Assembly: GCF_009770985.1 (NCBI RefSeq)
Contig: NZ_WSRW01000001.1
Location: 434,001 to 498,000, forward strand
DNA length: 64,000 bases
Direction: 5' to 3'
DNA from: Mucilaginibacter lacusdianchii
GTDB lineage: Bacteria > Bacteroidota > Bacteroidia > Sphingobacteriales > Sphingobacteriaceae
A program made the position numbers and the translations under genes. Positions 17,922 through 25,802 of the stretch are shown here, piece by piece. Numbering within the stretch: position 1 is the stretch's first letter; each line of letters begins with the position of its first letter. The notes below the pieces were generated by a model. That model did no database searches. It was not told the origin of the DNA and saw only the letters and a program-made list of their open reading frames with translations.

Positions 17922-18350
17922 TCACTCTTGTGCATGCACATTCAACTGTAGCCACCAATACGCCACTAATGTAATTACAATACTTATTATGTAAGGAATA
18001 ATGAAGAGCATTGAAAGATCTTCATTAAAATATACTTGTGCTACTTCCCCTATGCTTAGCCTTTTTAATACAACAATCAACAATACAAAATGTACTAAAA
18101 TAAAAGTTACAGCATATTGTAATAAAATTTGCCAAGCTTGATTGAAACTTAAGTTAAACTTATTAAAAATCCAGTTTATCACATACAACAGTACAGCCAA
18201 AGTGAGTATCCAGATTATAGACAGTAAGTTAAATGATAGCCCACTAGCTTCCAGTTCACCTGCTGTTATAGCGATGATAACAAAGTTGAGCATAACAAAA
18301 AGCTGATGATAAAGACCGTTTTTCACATTAGGCTCATTCAATATTACCAT
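17922..18350 (-). CDS. Small four-helix membrane protein, unknown function
   Basis: A 142-residue protein with four hydrophobic segments at about 15-33, 41-63, 74-96 and 112-135, separated by short polar loops; no signal peptidase site is apparent. I recognise no family. Its start overlaps the preceding 94-residue gene by 17 bp, so the two are probably co-expressed with the CocE-like gene upstream. It ends the minus-strand run; 113 bp of AT-rich sequence separates it from the VOC gene. Confidence 0.65.
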   Translation of the reverse strand: MVILNEPNVKNGLYHQLFVMLNFVIIAITAGELEASGLSFNLLSIIWILTLAVLLYVINWIFNKFNLSFNQAWQILLQYAVTFILVHFVLLIVVLKRLSIGEVAQVYFNEDLSMLFIIPYIISIVITLVAYWWLQLNVHAQE

Positions 18351-18618
18351 CTACAAAATGATAGTGCTCTTGACTTGCACTACTAAAAGCTTGTATAAAT
18401 TGTGCAGATTGATATTTAATACTTTTCACCTCAAACAATTCCTTTTGAATCGCCCAATCATACACACCTTCATCTAATGGATATTCAGTTAGTACTCCAC
18501 TTAGTTTGTGCTTTGATATCCAATGCCGGGCTTTTTCAAGCGACGTAAATACGCCGCTTGAAAATCTTGCGCCTGCACCATGAAATATCCAAACAGCTTC
18601 TTGTTGTTTTGCTGTCAT
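18334..18618 (-). CDS. Small protein, DUF7710-like
   Basis: A 94-residue soluble protein rich in aromatic residues: WIFHGAGARFSSGVFTSLEK, then ARHWISKHKLSGVLTEYPLD, VYDWAIQK, and SSASQEHYHF near the end. I associate this arrangement with a small uncharacterised family (DUF7710), from memory and not checked. Its ATG shares one base with the stop codon of the CocE-like gene (TAATG), which implies translational reinitiation, and its 3-prime end overlaps the membrane-protein gene. Confidence 0.7.
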   Translation of the reverse strand: MTAKQQEAVWIFHGAGARFSSGVFTSLEKARHWISKHKLSGVLTEYPLDEGVYDWAIQKELFEVKSIKYQSAQFIQAFSSASQEHYHFVDGNIE

Positions 18619-20480
18619 TACATTACCCTCACCTTCAAAAAGCTTGGATGCACCTTAGAGGTATACACTCGATGGGTAGCCTTTTTAAAATCAGTATCTT
18701 TAGCTTTCATAATATCCTGAAACTGCTGGGTATTGCGATCAATAAGCGGGAACCAGGTGCTTTGTACCTGCACCATAATGCGGTGACCTTTTTTGAAGGT
18801 GTGCAGCACATCCTGCAATTCAAAGTTTACGGGCGATACCTGTCCGGGTACAAAGGCGGTAGGTCTATCAAAACCGGTGCGGAATTTACCACGCATGGCC
18901 TCGCTGCGTACCATTTGTTGGTAGCCCGCCATTTGCGTGCCTTTGGTGGTCCACTTGTTATTTTGGGCAGTGTCGGGGTAAACATCAATTACTTTTACCA
19001 CCCAATCAGCATCGGTACCGGTGGTGGATACTTTAAGGTTAGCCCAGATGTTACCGGCCAGGGTTACATCGTCAGTCAGCACATCGGTTTGGTAGGACAG
19101 CACATCGGGGCGCTGGACTACAAAACGTTGATCGGCCGTCATATAATCGCGGTCCATATCCATGCTTTTGCGGTTTACAAAAGGTACAGGGTTGGCCGGG
19201 TCGGACACATACTCGTTATAAGTTTCCTTTGCCTCGGTCGGTGCAGTGAAAGATAGTTTTCCACCAGGCAAAAAGTATAGATTCTTTTCTTCTGTTTCTT
19301 TAGGCGGCCAAGTGTTGTAAGTTTTCCACTGGTTAACGCCGGTTTCAAAAGTAGATACTTTGGGCATATCCAGCGGCGTACCTTTCAGGTAGTGACTAAA
19401 AAAGGCAAACTCAATTTTTTCACGGTAAAACGGACCAGTCGGGCCGCCAAAATCCACATCACCCAAATGATCACCGGCACCACGCGCCCAGCCACCATGC
19501 ACCCAAGGGCCCATAGCAAAGTATACAGGTGTATTCGGATTTTTTTGGGTAAGTACTTTATAGGTATTAATAGCGCCATATAAATCCTCTGCATCATACC
19601 ACCCGCCGGTTACCAGGGTAGCCGTTTTAATATCGTGCAGATGGGTAAGCACATTGCGATCTTTCCAGTGCTGATCGTAATTTGGGTGATCCAGCATTTC
19701 GTTCCACAGACGGATGGTATCTTTATAATATTTATCGTTGCTGTTTTTCATGGAACCCATTTTCAGGAAAAAGTCATAACCATCTTCCGTTCCCGGATCA
19801 AATTCCTTTCCCCTGCGTTGGGTAGGCTTATCATCCTGTCGATTGGTAAAACCCGGATAAAAGCCAAAGTTGGCCACCAACATAAAAGCGCCGTTATGAA
19901 ATGCATCATCCCGATACAAATCGGCAATAGGCGCTTGCGGCGACGCAGCCACCAGTGCGGGATGACGGCTTAGCAAGGCTGTGGTGGTGTAAAAACCAGG
20001 ATAGGAAATGCCCCAAACCCCTACTTTACCATTGTTGTTCGGAATGTTTTTAAGCAGCCAGTCGATAGTATCGTAAGTATCGGTGCCTTCATCTACATCT
20101 TTGTTCGATTTATGATTTTCCAGCTCGGGCGTCATTTCCTCATAAATACCTTCGCTCATCCAGCGACCGCGCACATCCTGATACACGAAAATATAACCAT
20201 CGTGCGAAAATTGTGGCGACGGGCCTAAGGACGTCTTATACTTATCTGCTCCGTACGGTGCTACGCTGTAACAGGTACGATCCATCATAAAAGGATATTT
20301 TTTAGTTTGATCTTTAGGCACATACACTGAGGTAAACAATTTCTTACCATCGCGCATGGGTACCTGGTATTCGTACTTGGTATAGTTTTCTTTAACGTAA
20401 GCAGCGTCGGGACTATTGCCGGGCTGGGCAAATGCCTGCAGGGTAAACAGGCAGATGATGAAGAAAGTAAGTTTTTTCAT
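18618..20480 (-). CDS. Secreted CocE/NonD family hydrolase (S15-like X-Pro peptidase or esterase)
   Basis: A 620-residue exported hydrolase of the CocE / X-prolyl dipeptidyl-peptidase S15 family, acting on acyl esters or X-Pro peptides outside the cytoplasm. The start is set at the ATG giving MKKLTFFIICLFTLQAFAQ, a clean signal peptide; the longer frame adds 33 residues without a signal. An alpha/beta hydrolase core carries the nucleophile elbow GISYPG (Ser159), a probable catalytic Asp in GGWYDAED and His in GPWVHGGW, with a C-terminal jelly-roll domain. The substrate cannot be predicted. It is followed directly by two small overlapping genes. Confidence 0.92.
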   Translation of the reverse strand: MKKLTFFIICLFTLQAFAQPGNSPDAAYVKENYTKYEYQVPMRDGKKLFTSVYVPKDQTKKYPFMMDRTCYSVAPYGADKYKTSLGPSPQFSHDGYIFVYQDVRGRWMSEGIYEEMTPELENHKSNKDVDEGTDTYDTIDWLLKNIPNNNGKVGVWGISYPGFYTTTALLSRHPALVAASPQAPIADLYRDDAFHNGAFMLVANFGFYPGFTNRQDDKPTQRRGKEFDPGTEDGYDFFLKMGSMKNSNDKYYKDTIRLWNEMLDHPNYDQHWKDRNVLTHLHDIKTATLVTGGWYDAEDLYGAINTYKVLTQKNPNTPVYFAMGPWVHGGWARGAGDHLGDVDFGGPTGPFYREKIEFAFFSHYLKGTPLDMPKVSTFETGVNQWKTYNTWPPKETEEKNLYFLPGGKLSFTAPTEAKETYNEYVSDPANPVPFVNRKSMDMDRDYMTADQRFVVQRPDVLSYQTDVLTDDVTLAGNIWANLKVSTTGTDADWVVKVIDVYPDTAQNNKWTTKGTQMAGYQQMVRSEAMRGKFRTGFDRPTAFVPGQVSPVNFELQDVLHTFKKGHRIMVQVQSTWFPLIDRNTQQFQDIMKAKDTDFKKATHRVYTSKVHPSFLKVRVM

Positions 20481-20550
20481 TTTATAAAAGATAGCTAAAC
20501 ATACAAAAAAGGCAGCTTTATGGAAAGCGGCATCTATAGTGTTACCCGTT

Positions 20551-20580
20551 GTCATGCCGAACTTGTTTCGGCACCCCACA
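20551..20580. repeat. Left 30-bp terminal inverted repeat
   Basis: It begins GTCATGCCGAAC and ends GCACCCCACA, and its exact reverse complement lies at 20927-20956. Each arm also folds on itself: TGCCGAA pairs with TTCGGCA over a 5-nt loop, a hairpin reminiscent of REP elements. Confidence 0.9.
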
Positions 20581-20599
20581 AGACAGGTAATCAGACTTA

Positions 20600-20896
20600 T
20601 TATAGTTCCAGTTCATGTTTTAAGTCTTTCATCTCTACATTAACAGATTGAATCAAATTTACCTTCCATGCATGATGCCAGTTTTTCAATTGCTTTTCGC
20701 GGTCAATTGCATCTGTAATACGTTCAAAGTATTCATAGTAAACCAAATCATATAGGCGGTACTTTTTCACAAAAGCTGATCCTTCTCCATTGATATGTTG
20801 CCATATCCTGGTTCTTAAATCACTGGTAACGCCAATATAAAAAGTAGTACGATACTGATTAGACATAATATAGACATGCCCTTGTTTGTGCAGCAT
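20600..20896 (-). CDS. GIY-YIG nuclease family protein
   Basis: A 98-residue single-domain GIY-YIG endonuclease of the small UvrC-like type. Motifs in order: VYI (8-10) and YIG (20-22) forming the central sheet, Arg28/Arg30 in TSDLRTRIWQH with His34, and the metal-binding Glu67 in DAIDREKQLKNW. All the expected catalytic residues are present, so it is probably active. It has no UvrC DNA-binding domain. The gene fills an inverted-repeat-bounded cassette, which suggests that it acts on its own repeats or on target sites, rather than in excision repair. Confidence 0.9.
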   Translation of the reverse strand: MLHKQGHVYIMSNQYRTTFYIGVTSDLRTRIWQHINGEGSAFVKKYRLYDLVYYEYFERITDAIDREKQLKNWHHAWKVNLIQSVNVEMKDLKHELEL

Positions 20897-20926
20897 AATT
20901 TGCGAGATCAGCTTAATTACTTAGCA

Positions 20927-20956
20927 TGTGGGGTGCCGAAACAAGTTCGGCATGAC
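20927..20956. repeat. Right 30-bp terminal inverted repeat
   Basis: Perfect reverse complement of 20551-20580. The match stops on both sides of the 30 bp. Confidence 0.9.
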
Positions 20957-21013
20957 TGAATATATTTTCAATTTAAAATTAACAGATTTAATTACCGTTA
21001 ATTTAAGAAAAAA

Positions 21014-21052
21014 AGGCAGTCTGTTATGTTGATAAAACATAACAGACTGCCT
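21014..21052 (-). terminator. Intrinsic terminator of pgk
   Basis: A perfect 17-bp stem (AGGCAGTCTGTTATGTT with its complement) around a 5-nt loop, followed on the minus strand by a T-rich tract, 26 bp after the pgk stop. Confidence 0.9.
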
Positions 21053-21077
21053 CTAAATCTAAGATGCTATTTATAGC

Positions 21078-22268
21078 TTACTCGTTAATCGCCTTCACAC
21101 CCGGCAACTCTTTACCTTCCATATATTCCAGTAAAGCGCCGCCACCGGTTGAAACATAGCTTACGCCATCAACCAGGTTGAACTTGGCTACTGCTGCGGC
21201 TGAGTCGCCACCGCCTATCAACGAGAACGCACCGTTTTGAGTTGCTTTAACTACGGCTTCGGCTACGGCTTTGGTACCTTTCTCAAATTTTTCCATTTCG
21301 AAAACACCCATTGGACCGTTCCATAAAATGGTTTTTGATTCTTCTACCACTTTGGTAAAGGCAGCGATAGAATCCGGACCGATATCCAGACCCATCCAGC
21401 CTTCTTTGATATCGCTGTTTGGTGCAGTATCCGTATTGGCATCCGCCGCAAAAGCATCAGCAATGATAGAATCGGTTGGTAATAACAGGTTTACACCTTT
21501 ATCTTTTGCTTTTTGAATTAAGCTTAAGGTCAAATCCAACTTATCATCTTCCACCAATGATTTACCGATGTTGCCACCTTGCGCTTTAGCAAAAGTATAA
21601 GCCATACCACCGCCGATAATCAGGTTATCTACCTTATCGAGCATGTTTTCGATCAGCAGTAGCTTATCAGATACTTTAGCACCACCCATAATGGCAGTAA
21701 AGGGTTTTGCAGCACCATTCAGTACTTTTTCGGCATTAGCGAGCTCGGCACCCATCAGGTAACCAAAATATTTAGACTCAGGGAAAAACTGGGCAATAAC
21801 GGCAGTTGATGCATGTGCACGGTGTGCAGTACCAAAGGCATCGTTTACGTAAACATCGCCTAGTTTAGACAATTTCTCGGCAAAGTCTTTATCACCTTTT
21901 TCTTCTTCTTTATAAAAACGCAGGTTTTCCAACAGTAAAACTTCACCGCCTTTTAAAGCTTCAGCTTTTTCGGTAGCCTGTGTACCAATGCAATCGTCGG
22001 CAAATTGTACTTCTGTGCCTAGCAAATCAGACAAATGCGGTACAATATGTTTCAGGGAATATTTTTCAGTCGGACCTTCTTTTGGGCGTCCCAAATGCGA
22101 CATCAGGATCACGGCACCACCATCATTCAAAATCTTTTTGATGGTTGGTAAAGCCGCCGTCATACGGTTATCGTCTGTAATATTATATTCTTTATCCAAT
22201 GGAACGTTAAAGTCGACCCTGATAAGAGCCTTTTTTCCGGCAAAACTGATTTGATCTATTGTTTTCAT
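21078..22268 (-). CDS. pgk: Phosphoglycerate kinase
   Basis: Pgk interconverts 1,3-bisphosphoglycerate plus ADP and 3-phosphoglycerate plus ATP in glycolysis. The 396-residue protein has the N-terminal substrate motif RVDFNVPLD, the MSHLGRP basic patch, [15 protein letters not shown], the GGAKVSDK segment, and the C-terminal nucleotide loop GGGDSAAAV with [10 protein letters not shown]. Full length. Monocistronic, with its own strong terminator and a candidate promoter; gapA, the partner enzyme, lies about 2.4 kb away on the same strand but not in the same transcript. Confidence 0.98.
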   Translation of the reverse strand: MKTIDQISFAGKKALIRVDFNVPLDKEYNITDDNRMTAALPTIKKILNDGGAVILMSHLGRPKEGPTEKYSLKHIVPHLSDLLGTEVQFADDCIGTQATEKAEALKGGEVLLLENLRFYKEEEKGDKDFAEKLSKLGDVYVNDAFGTAHRAHASTAVIAQFFPESKYFGYLMGAELANAEKVLNGAAKPFTAIMGGAKVSDKLLLIENMLDKVDNLIIGGGMAYTFAKAQGGNIGKSLVEDDKLDLTLSLIQKAKDKGVNLLLPTDSIIADAFAADANTDTAPNSDIKEGWMGLDIGPDSIAAFTKVVEESKTILWNGPMGVFEMEKFEKGTKAVAEAVVKATQNGAFSLIGGGDSAAAVAKFNLVDGVSYVSTGGGALLEYMEGKELPGVKAINE

Positions 22269-22653
22269 GATATTGAATGTCGGTCCAAATTTATGCTGCC
22301 AAATTGAGCAATTAAATTTAAATACTGAACGCTAAATTGAAATAAAGTGTTTTAAATACACTGTGAGTGAATGTTAAGTATTCTTTGAAGGTTGTTTCGC
22401 TACTATCGTTTTTAGTGCTTTTTTAGATACCATCAGTATTTGTTTACTTACTTTGCCTACTCGTTACCGCAAAGGCAATTTCTTTTACAATAGACACATA
22501 AAAACATTATACACTTACTAACAAGTTGTAAAATAGCATATTATCAACATTGTCACTATTTTCAATAATTGGCAAACTAATTGCTAGGGTAAATTAAACC
22601 TTTGCTATTTACTTAATTCATATATTCATTTACATTACCTAAAAACAATTTTT
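22269..22653. other. Divergent intergenic region between pgk and a glycine-zipper lipoprotein gene
   Basis: An AT-rich 385-bp spacer between divergent genes. Apart from the pgk -7 box, I see no ORF, RNA fold or long repeat. A weak 6-bp inverted repeat (CTTTGC and GCAAAG, around 22458-22482) is the only structure noticed. It presumably holds the lipoprotein promoter, but no convincing TAnnTTTG was found for it. Confidence 0.5.
22286..22293 (-). promoter_or_regulatory. Probable -7 box of the pgk promoter
   Basis: The minus strand reads TAAATTTG, an exact TAnnTTTG match, 17 bp before the pgk ATG, with TTTA 19 bp further upstream as a weak -33 element. Confidence 0.45.
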
Positions 22654-23196
22654 ATGATACAGGCTAAGCGTTTGTTAATAATTACAGGCATATCGGTTGG
22701 TTTGGCAGCATGTCACTCAAACCCTAATACAGTTGCAAAAAATACATCTGATACCACTGTGGTAGCTACTGTAAACAGCCCTGCTGTTAGTAACGCAGAC
22801 ACTGCAGGACTTGCTGCTTTTAAAGCTGAAAAGAAAGCCCGCTATGAAGATAGCTTAAAAAACGTAGGTGCTCAGCGTGAACGTGAGCAACGCCGTGCAA
22901 AAACATCTTACGCTGCTACTACGTCCAGATCAAGATCATCGTACGCTTCATCCGGCTCAAGAACATCAACTGGCACATCGGGTTATGCCAGCAGTGCAGA
23001 CTACCCTACTGCTAAGAAGAAAAGCCACGCTGCACGTAACGGTGCGTTGATAGGTGCAGGTGCCGGCGCTTTAACTGGTGCACTGGTTACAAAGAAAAAC
23101 AGAGGTGTAGGTGCGCTAATTGGCGGTGTTGCAGGTGGTGCCGCTGGTTTTGGTGTTGGTAAAATTGTAGAACACAAGAAAAAGAACAATCAGTAA
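22654..23196 (+). CDS. Lipoprotein with glycine-zipper domain (YMGG-like)
   Basis: A 180-residue exported lipoprotein: signal sequence with lipobox GLAAC (Cys20), a polar linker, and a Ser/Thr/Arg-rich low-complexity stretch (about 85-115). The C-terminal glycine zipper (about 130-170) has repeated GxxxG spacing (GALIGAGAGALTGALV, then GALIGGVAGGAAGFGVGKI) and a lysine tail. Glycine zippers of this type span or associate with membranes in envelope-stress and osmotic lipoproteins. The exact role is unknown. It is monocistronic and ends at a bidirectional terminator. Confidence 0.82.
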   Translation: MIQAKRLLIITGISVGLAACHSNPNTVAKNTSDTTVVATVNSPAVSNADTAGLAAFKAEKKARYEDSLKNVGAQREREQRRAKTSYAATTSRSRSSYASSGSRTSTGTSGYASSADYPTAKKKSHAARNGALIGAGAGALTGALVTKKNRGVGALIGGVAGGAAGFGVGKIVEHKKKNNQ

Positions 23197-23212
23197 TTGA
23201 TAGTTCAGATAT

Positions 23213-23245
23213 AAAAAAAGCAACCTCAATAAGGTTGCTTTTTTT
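23213..23245. terminator. Bidirectional intrinsic terminator
   Basis: A perfect 14-bp stem (A7-GCAACCT pairing with AGGTTGC-T7) with a 5-nt loop lies between two convergent genes and has a T tract in both directions. Confidence 0.9.
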
Positions 23246-23301
23246 ATTTATAATCATTTCGTACAATACATGTATTAACAAAATAGCTTATAAACCACAA
23301 G

Positions 23302-23745
23302 CTATTGTATCTTTAAATACATGACATAATGCGGGCCAATACCTGCAATCTGAAACTCATCAGAAATTACTTCAAAACCCGAGTTCTGATAAAAACTAAC
23401 CGCTACTTTACGGGCATTGCACCACATATAGTTTACGCCCTGGCCTTTAAGATATACTGTGGCAAAGTTTACCAGTTGAGTGCCTAAGCCTTTACCTTGG
23501 TACGCTGGTAAAGTAGCCATCCCCCTAAGCTGGTAGCCACGACCTGCATAGGCTTTATAAATTTGAGGATGAAAGGAAACGACACCAACCAACTTTTCCT
23601 CCCGAAAATAGCCTAAATGAAAAGCGCCGGGCAAATCATCACCCGGAAAAACACATTCATGCAACTGCAGCCTGCCTTCCCTTAAAACTTCATTACGGAT
23701 GGCGAGCACATCTTCGCCTGAAATAAATTTAACCATAAGTTTCAA
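23302..23745 (-). CDS. GNAT family N-acetyltransferase
   Basis: A 147-residue single-domain acetyltransferase that would transfer an acetyl group from acetyl-CoA to an amine. The acetyl-CoA loop is visible as LRGMATLPAYQGKGLGTQLV (motif A, Q/RxxGxG/A at QGKGLG), followed by ARKVAVSFYQNSGFEVISDEF, the typical motif B ending. The substrate is unknown. It is convergent with the glycine-zipper gene and has no operon partners. Confidence 0.9.
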   Translation of the reverse strand: MKLMVKFISGEDVLAIRNEVLREGRLQLHECVFPGDDLPGAFHLGYFREEKLVGVVSFHPQIYKAYAGRGYQLRGMATLPAYQGKGLGTQLVNFATVYLKGQGVNYMWCNARKVAVSFYQNSGFEVISDEFQIAGIGPHYVMYLKIQ

Positions 23746-23971
23746 TTGCGTAAAACACGCCCCAATGTGCGAAGATAAGTACTCAAACTAATAATATAAG
23801 TTTCCATAATCTTTTACTATATGCGTCGCTTTTAAAACTTTTGGTGATAAAATCGTGAATAAACATTCAAAACTCACTATAAACAAGTGCATAAGGCCCA
23901 ATACTTAAGATAGGGGCATAGCACTTGCAATACTATCAGCGGGATACACACAGATATAGAGAGATATTTTT

Positions 23972-24595
23972 ATGAAACTATTAATTGGCGGCTGCTTCAT
24001 AGCAGTTATGTTGGCGGGATGCGGAAAAGAAAAGAATGTGAAACCAACCGTCAGCAGTCGGGATATTGCTACCAGCGTACCTGTGCAAAGCACATCGGTA
24101 AACACAACTTTAACTTATAATGTCGGTTTCGAATTACCTGTACAAAAGGTAATTACATTGATTGATAAGAATACCCTGAAAATGGTTTATAACGAAACTG
24201 TTAATTTACTGGTTGATCCATCGGAGTATGATAGAGCTTGGGGCTTGCGCCTTACTGAAAATTTTTCGAGCTCGGCCCTGGCATCTTTTGATTATACCAC
24301 CGTTACTAAAGAAGGCCACGTAACCAAGAACTGGGTAGATGAGAATTTAAACAACGTAATATTAAAAGGCAAAGCCGATACCAGTGTAAACGGCGTAAAA
24401 AAGGTAAAGGTAAAAATTGAACGCGCATTCACTTTTACAAAAGAATATACTACACCACAACTAGCTATTGCCGAGCAAAATGCTATACTAGCACGTCAAA
24501 ACGATATCATCAGCTTTGCATCGTTTTATTATTCGGAGGATAAAAAGATATCGCCGGCTACTGCCAAAGCACAGGTGATTTATGTAAAAAATTAG
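23972..24595 (+). CDS. Putative lipoprotein of unknown function
   Basis: A 207-residue protein with a lipoprotein signal peptide (MKLLIGGCFIAVMLAGCG, lipobox LAGC, Cys17). The mature part is predicted to be mostly beta sandwich, with a segment of alternating Lys/Val (GVKKVKVKIERAFTF). No family is recognised. It is monocistronic: over 200 bp of ORF-free sequence precedes it and a shared terminator follows, convergent with gapA. Confidence 0.7.
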   Translation: MKLLIGGCFIAVMLAGCGKEKNVKPTVSSRDIATSVPVQSTSVNTTLTYNVGFELPVQKVITLIDKNTLKMVYNETVNLLVDPSEYDRAWGLRLTENFSSSALASFDYTTVTKEGHVTKNWVDENLNNVILKGKADTSVNGVKKVKVKIERAFTFTKEYTTPQLAIAEQNAILARQNDIISFASFYYSEDKKISPATAKAQVIYVKN

Positions 24596-24602
24596 GTTGT
24601 TT

Positions 24603-24646
24603 AATTGCAGTCATACACACAGTTATTTAAGTGTATGACTGTAATT
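24603..24646. terminator. Bidirectional terminator between the lipoprotein gene and gapA
   Basis: A 16-bp stem (AATTGCAGTCATACAC with its complement, one G:U pair) around a 12-nt loop in a convergent spacer. The T tract after it is interrupted. Confidence 0.65.
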
Positions 24647-24650
24647 AATT

Positions 24651-25646
24651 TTAATTTATTTGCTTAATTCTTTCAACCAAATCCGCCAATCGGCTCGAGT
24701 AGCCCATTTCATTATCATACCACCCTACTACTTTAACTAATCCGCCTACAATAGAGGTAAGCTGTGCATCAAAAATGCAGCTGTGCGGATTATCCAGAAT
24801 ATCGGTAGATACAATTGGATCTTCGGTATATTCCAAAATATTTTTCATGGCACCTTCGGCAGCTTGCTTAAAGGCAGCATTAATTTCCTCTACCGTAGTT
24901 TCCTTCTTTAAATTACAGGTAAAATCGGTTAATGAACCATTGAGCACAGGCACACGAATGCCCGCACCACCCAGCTTGCCTTCCAGATGTGGAAAGATAG
25001 AGGTGATGGCTTTAGCCGCACCAGTGGTGGTAGGAATAATAGAAGCCGACGCTGCTCTTGCCCGTCGCAAATCTTTATGCGGTGCATCGTGCAGGTTTTG
25101 GTCGCCGGTCATGGAGTGTACAGTGGTGATATAACCTTCGGTGATGCCCCAGTTATCTTCCAATACCTTTACCATAGCTGCTACGTTGTTGGTGGTGCAA
25201 GATGCGTTAGATAATATAGGCGAACGCAAATCAATTTGATTATCATTAACACCAAGCACTACAGTAGGCACACCTTTACTGCCGGCAGGTGCTGATAGAA
25301 TCACTTGTTTTGCCCCGGCATCCAGGTGCTGCTGACCGCCCTGCAAAGAGGCAAACTTGCCGGTCGATTCAATAACCAGATCAATACCCAGTTCAGCCCA
25401 GGGCAAATTCACCGGTATACTCTCTGACAATACTTTAATTGCACGTCCGTTCACAATCAAAGCATTTTCTTCAGCACTTACATCGCCTTTAAAACCACGG
25501 TGCACAGAATCGTATTTAAATAAGTGGGCCAATGTGCGTGTGTCTGTGATATCGTTGATGGCCACAACTTCAATACCTGGCTTGTTTAATATATTTCGTA
25601 AAAAGATCCGGCCTATACGGCCAAACCCATTAATGGCAATTCTCAT
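24651..25646 (-). CDS. gapA: Glyceraldehyde-3-phosphate dehydrogenase, type I
   Basis: GapA oxidises glyceraldehyde-3-phosphate to 1,3-bisphosphoglycerate with NAD in glycolysis. The 331-residue protein has the Rossmann start INGFGRIGR, Asp32 in AINDI (typical of NAD preference), the catalytic Cys150 in SNASCTTN, and His177 in TTVHSMT. The RRARAASASIIPTTTGAAKA phosphate-binding segment follows. Length is standard. Monocistronic by the look of the flanks: divergent from the membrane-protein gene and with a shared terminator. Confidence 0.97.
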   Translation of the reverse strand: MRIAINGFGRIGRIFLRNILNKPGIEVVAINDITDTRTLAHLFKYDSVHRGFKGDVSAEENALIVNGRAIKVLSESIPVNLPWAELGIDLVIESTGKFASLQGGQQHLDAGAKQVILSAPAGSKGVPTVVLGVNDNQIDLRSPILSNASCTTNNVAAMVKVLEDNWGITEGYITTVHSMTGDQNLHDAPHKDLRRARAASASIIPTTTGAAKAITSIFPHLEGKLGGAGIRVPVLNGSLTDFTCNLKKETTVEEINAAFKQAAEGAMKNILEYTEDPIVSTDILDNPHSCIFDAQLTSIVGGLVKVVGWYDNEMGYSSRLADLVERIKQIN

Positions 25647-25663
25647 ATAGTGTATTTGTGTTG

Positions 25664-25671
25664 CAAAACTA
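25664..25671 (-). promoter_or_regulatory. Probable -7 box of the gapA promoter
   Basis: The minus strand reads TAGTTTTG (TAnnTTTG exact), 17 bp before the gapA ATG. No clear -33 element was found. Confidence 0.45.
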
Positions 25672-25768
25672 TATAAAAATTAAAGCTTGCTTATGGTTTG
25701 AATGTCAGCTTTATAAAGGCGCATTATCCAGTAAAAATCACACAAAAACGCATTAAATCCAGATTGCT

Positions 25769-25776
25769 TACCTTTG
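25769..25776 (+). promoter_or_regulatory. Probable -7 box for the 525-residue membrane protein gene
   Basis: TACCTTTG matches TAnnTTTG exactly, 26 bp before the chosen ATG. If it is used, transcription begins near 25783, after an in-frame ATG at 25698, which supports the shorter start. Confidence 0.5.
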
Positions 25777-25802
25777 CAGCTGCCATATACAAAACTTTAT
25801 AT

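Larger units (their letters stand above)
20551..20956. mobile_element. Putative GIY-YIG nuclease cassette bounded by perfect 30-bp inverted repeats
   Basis: A 406-bp unit made of a single small nuclease gene between two perfectly complementary 30-bp repeats, with only 19 and 30 bp between repeat and coding region. It sits between the CocE-like gene and pgk, both minus strand. No target duplication is visible at the ends. The structure resembles a minimal selfish element, but movement is inference. It is not a known insertion-sequence family that I can name. Confidence 0.6.

Noticed and set aside
18558..19256. 232-codon open frame on the plus strand
   Set aside because: Entirely antisense to the CocE-like gene, whose motifs are clear; the plus-strand translation has no recognisable domain and reflects codon bias of the real gene.
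20481..20579. Upstream ATG extending the CocE-like protein by 33 residues
   Set aside because: The internal ATG gives a clean signal peptide, and the extra stretch runs into the left inverted repeat of the GIY-YIG element.
25698..25802. Upstream ATG extending the membrane protein by 35 residues
   Set aside because: It precedes the TACCTTTG promoter box and the added residues do not look like a signal or helix.
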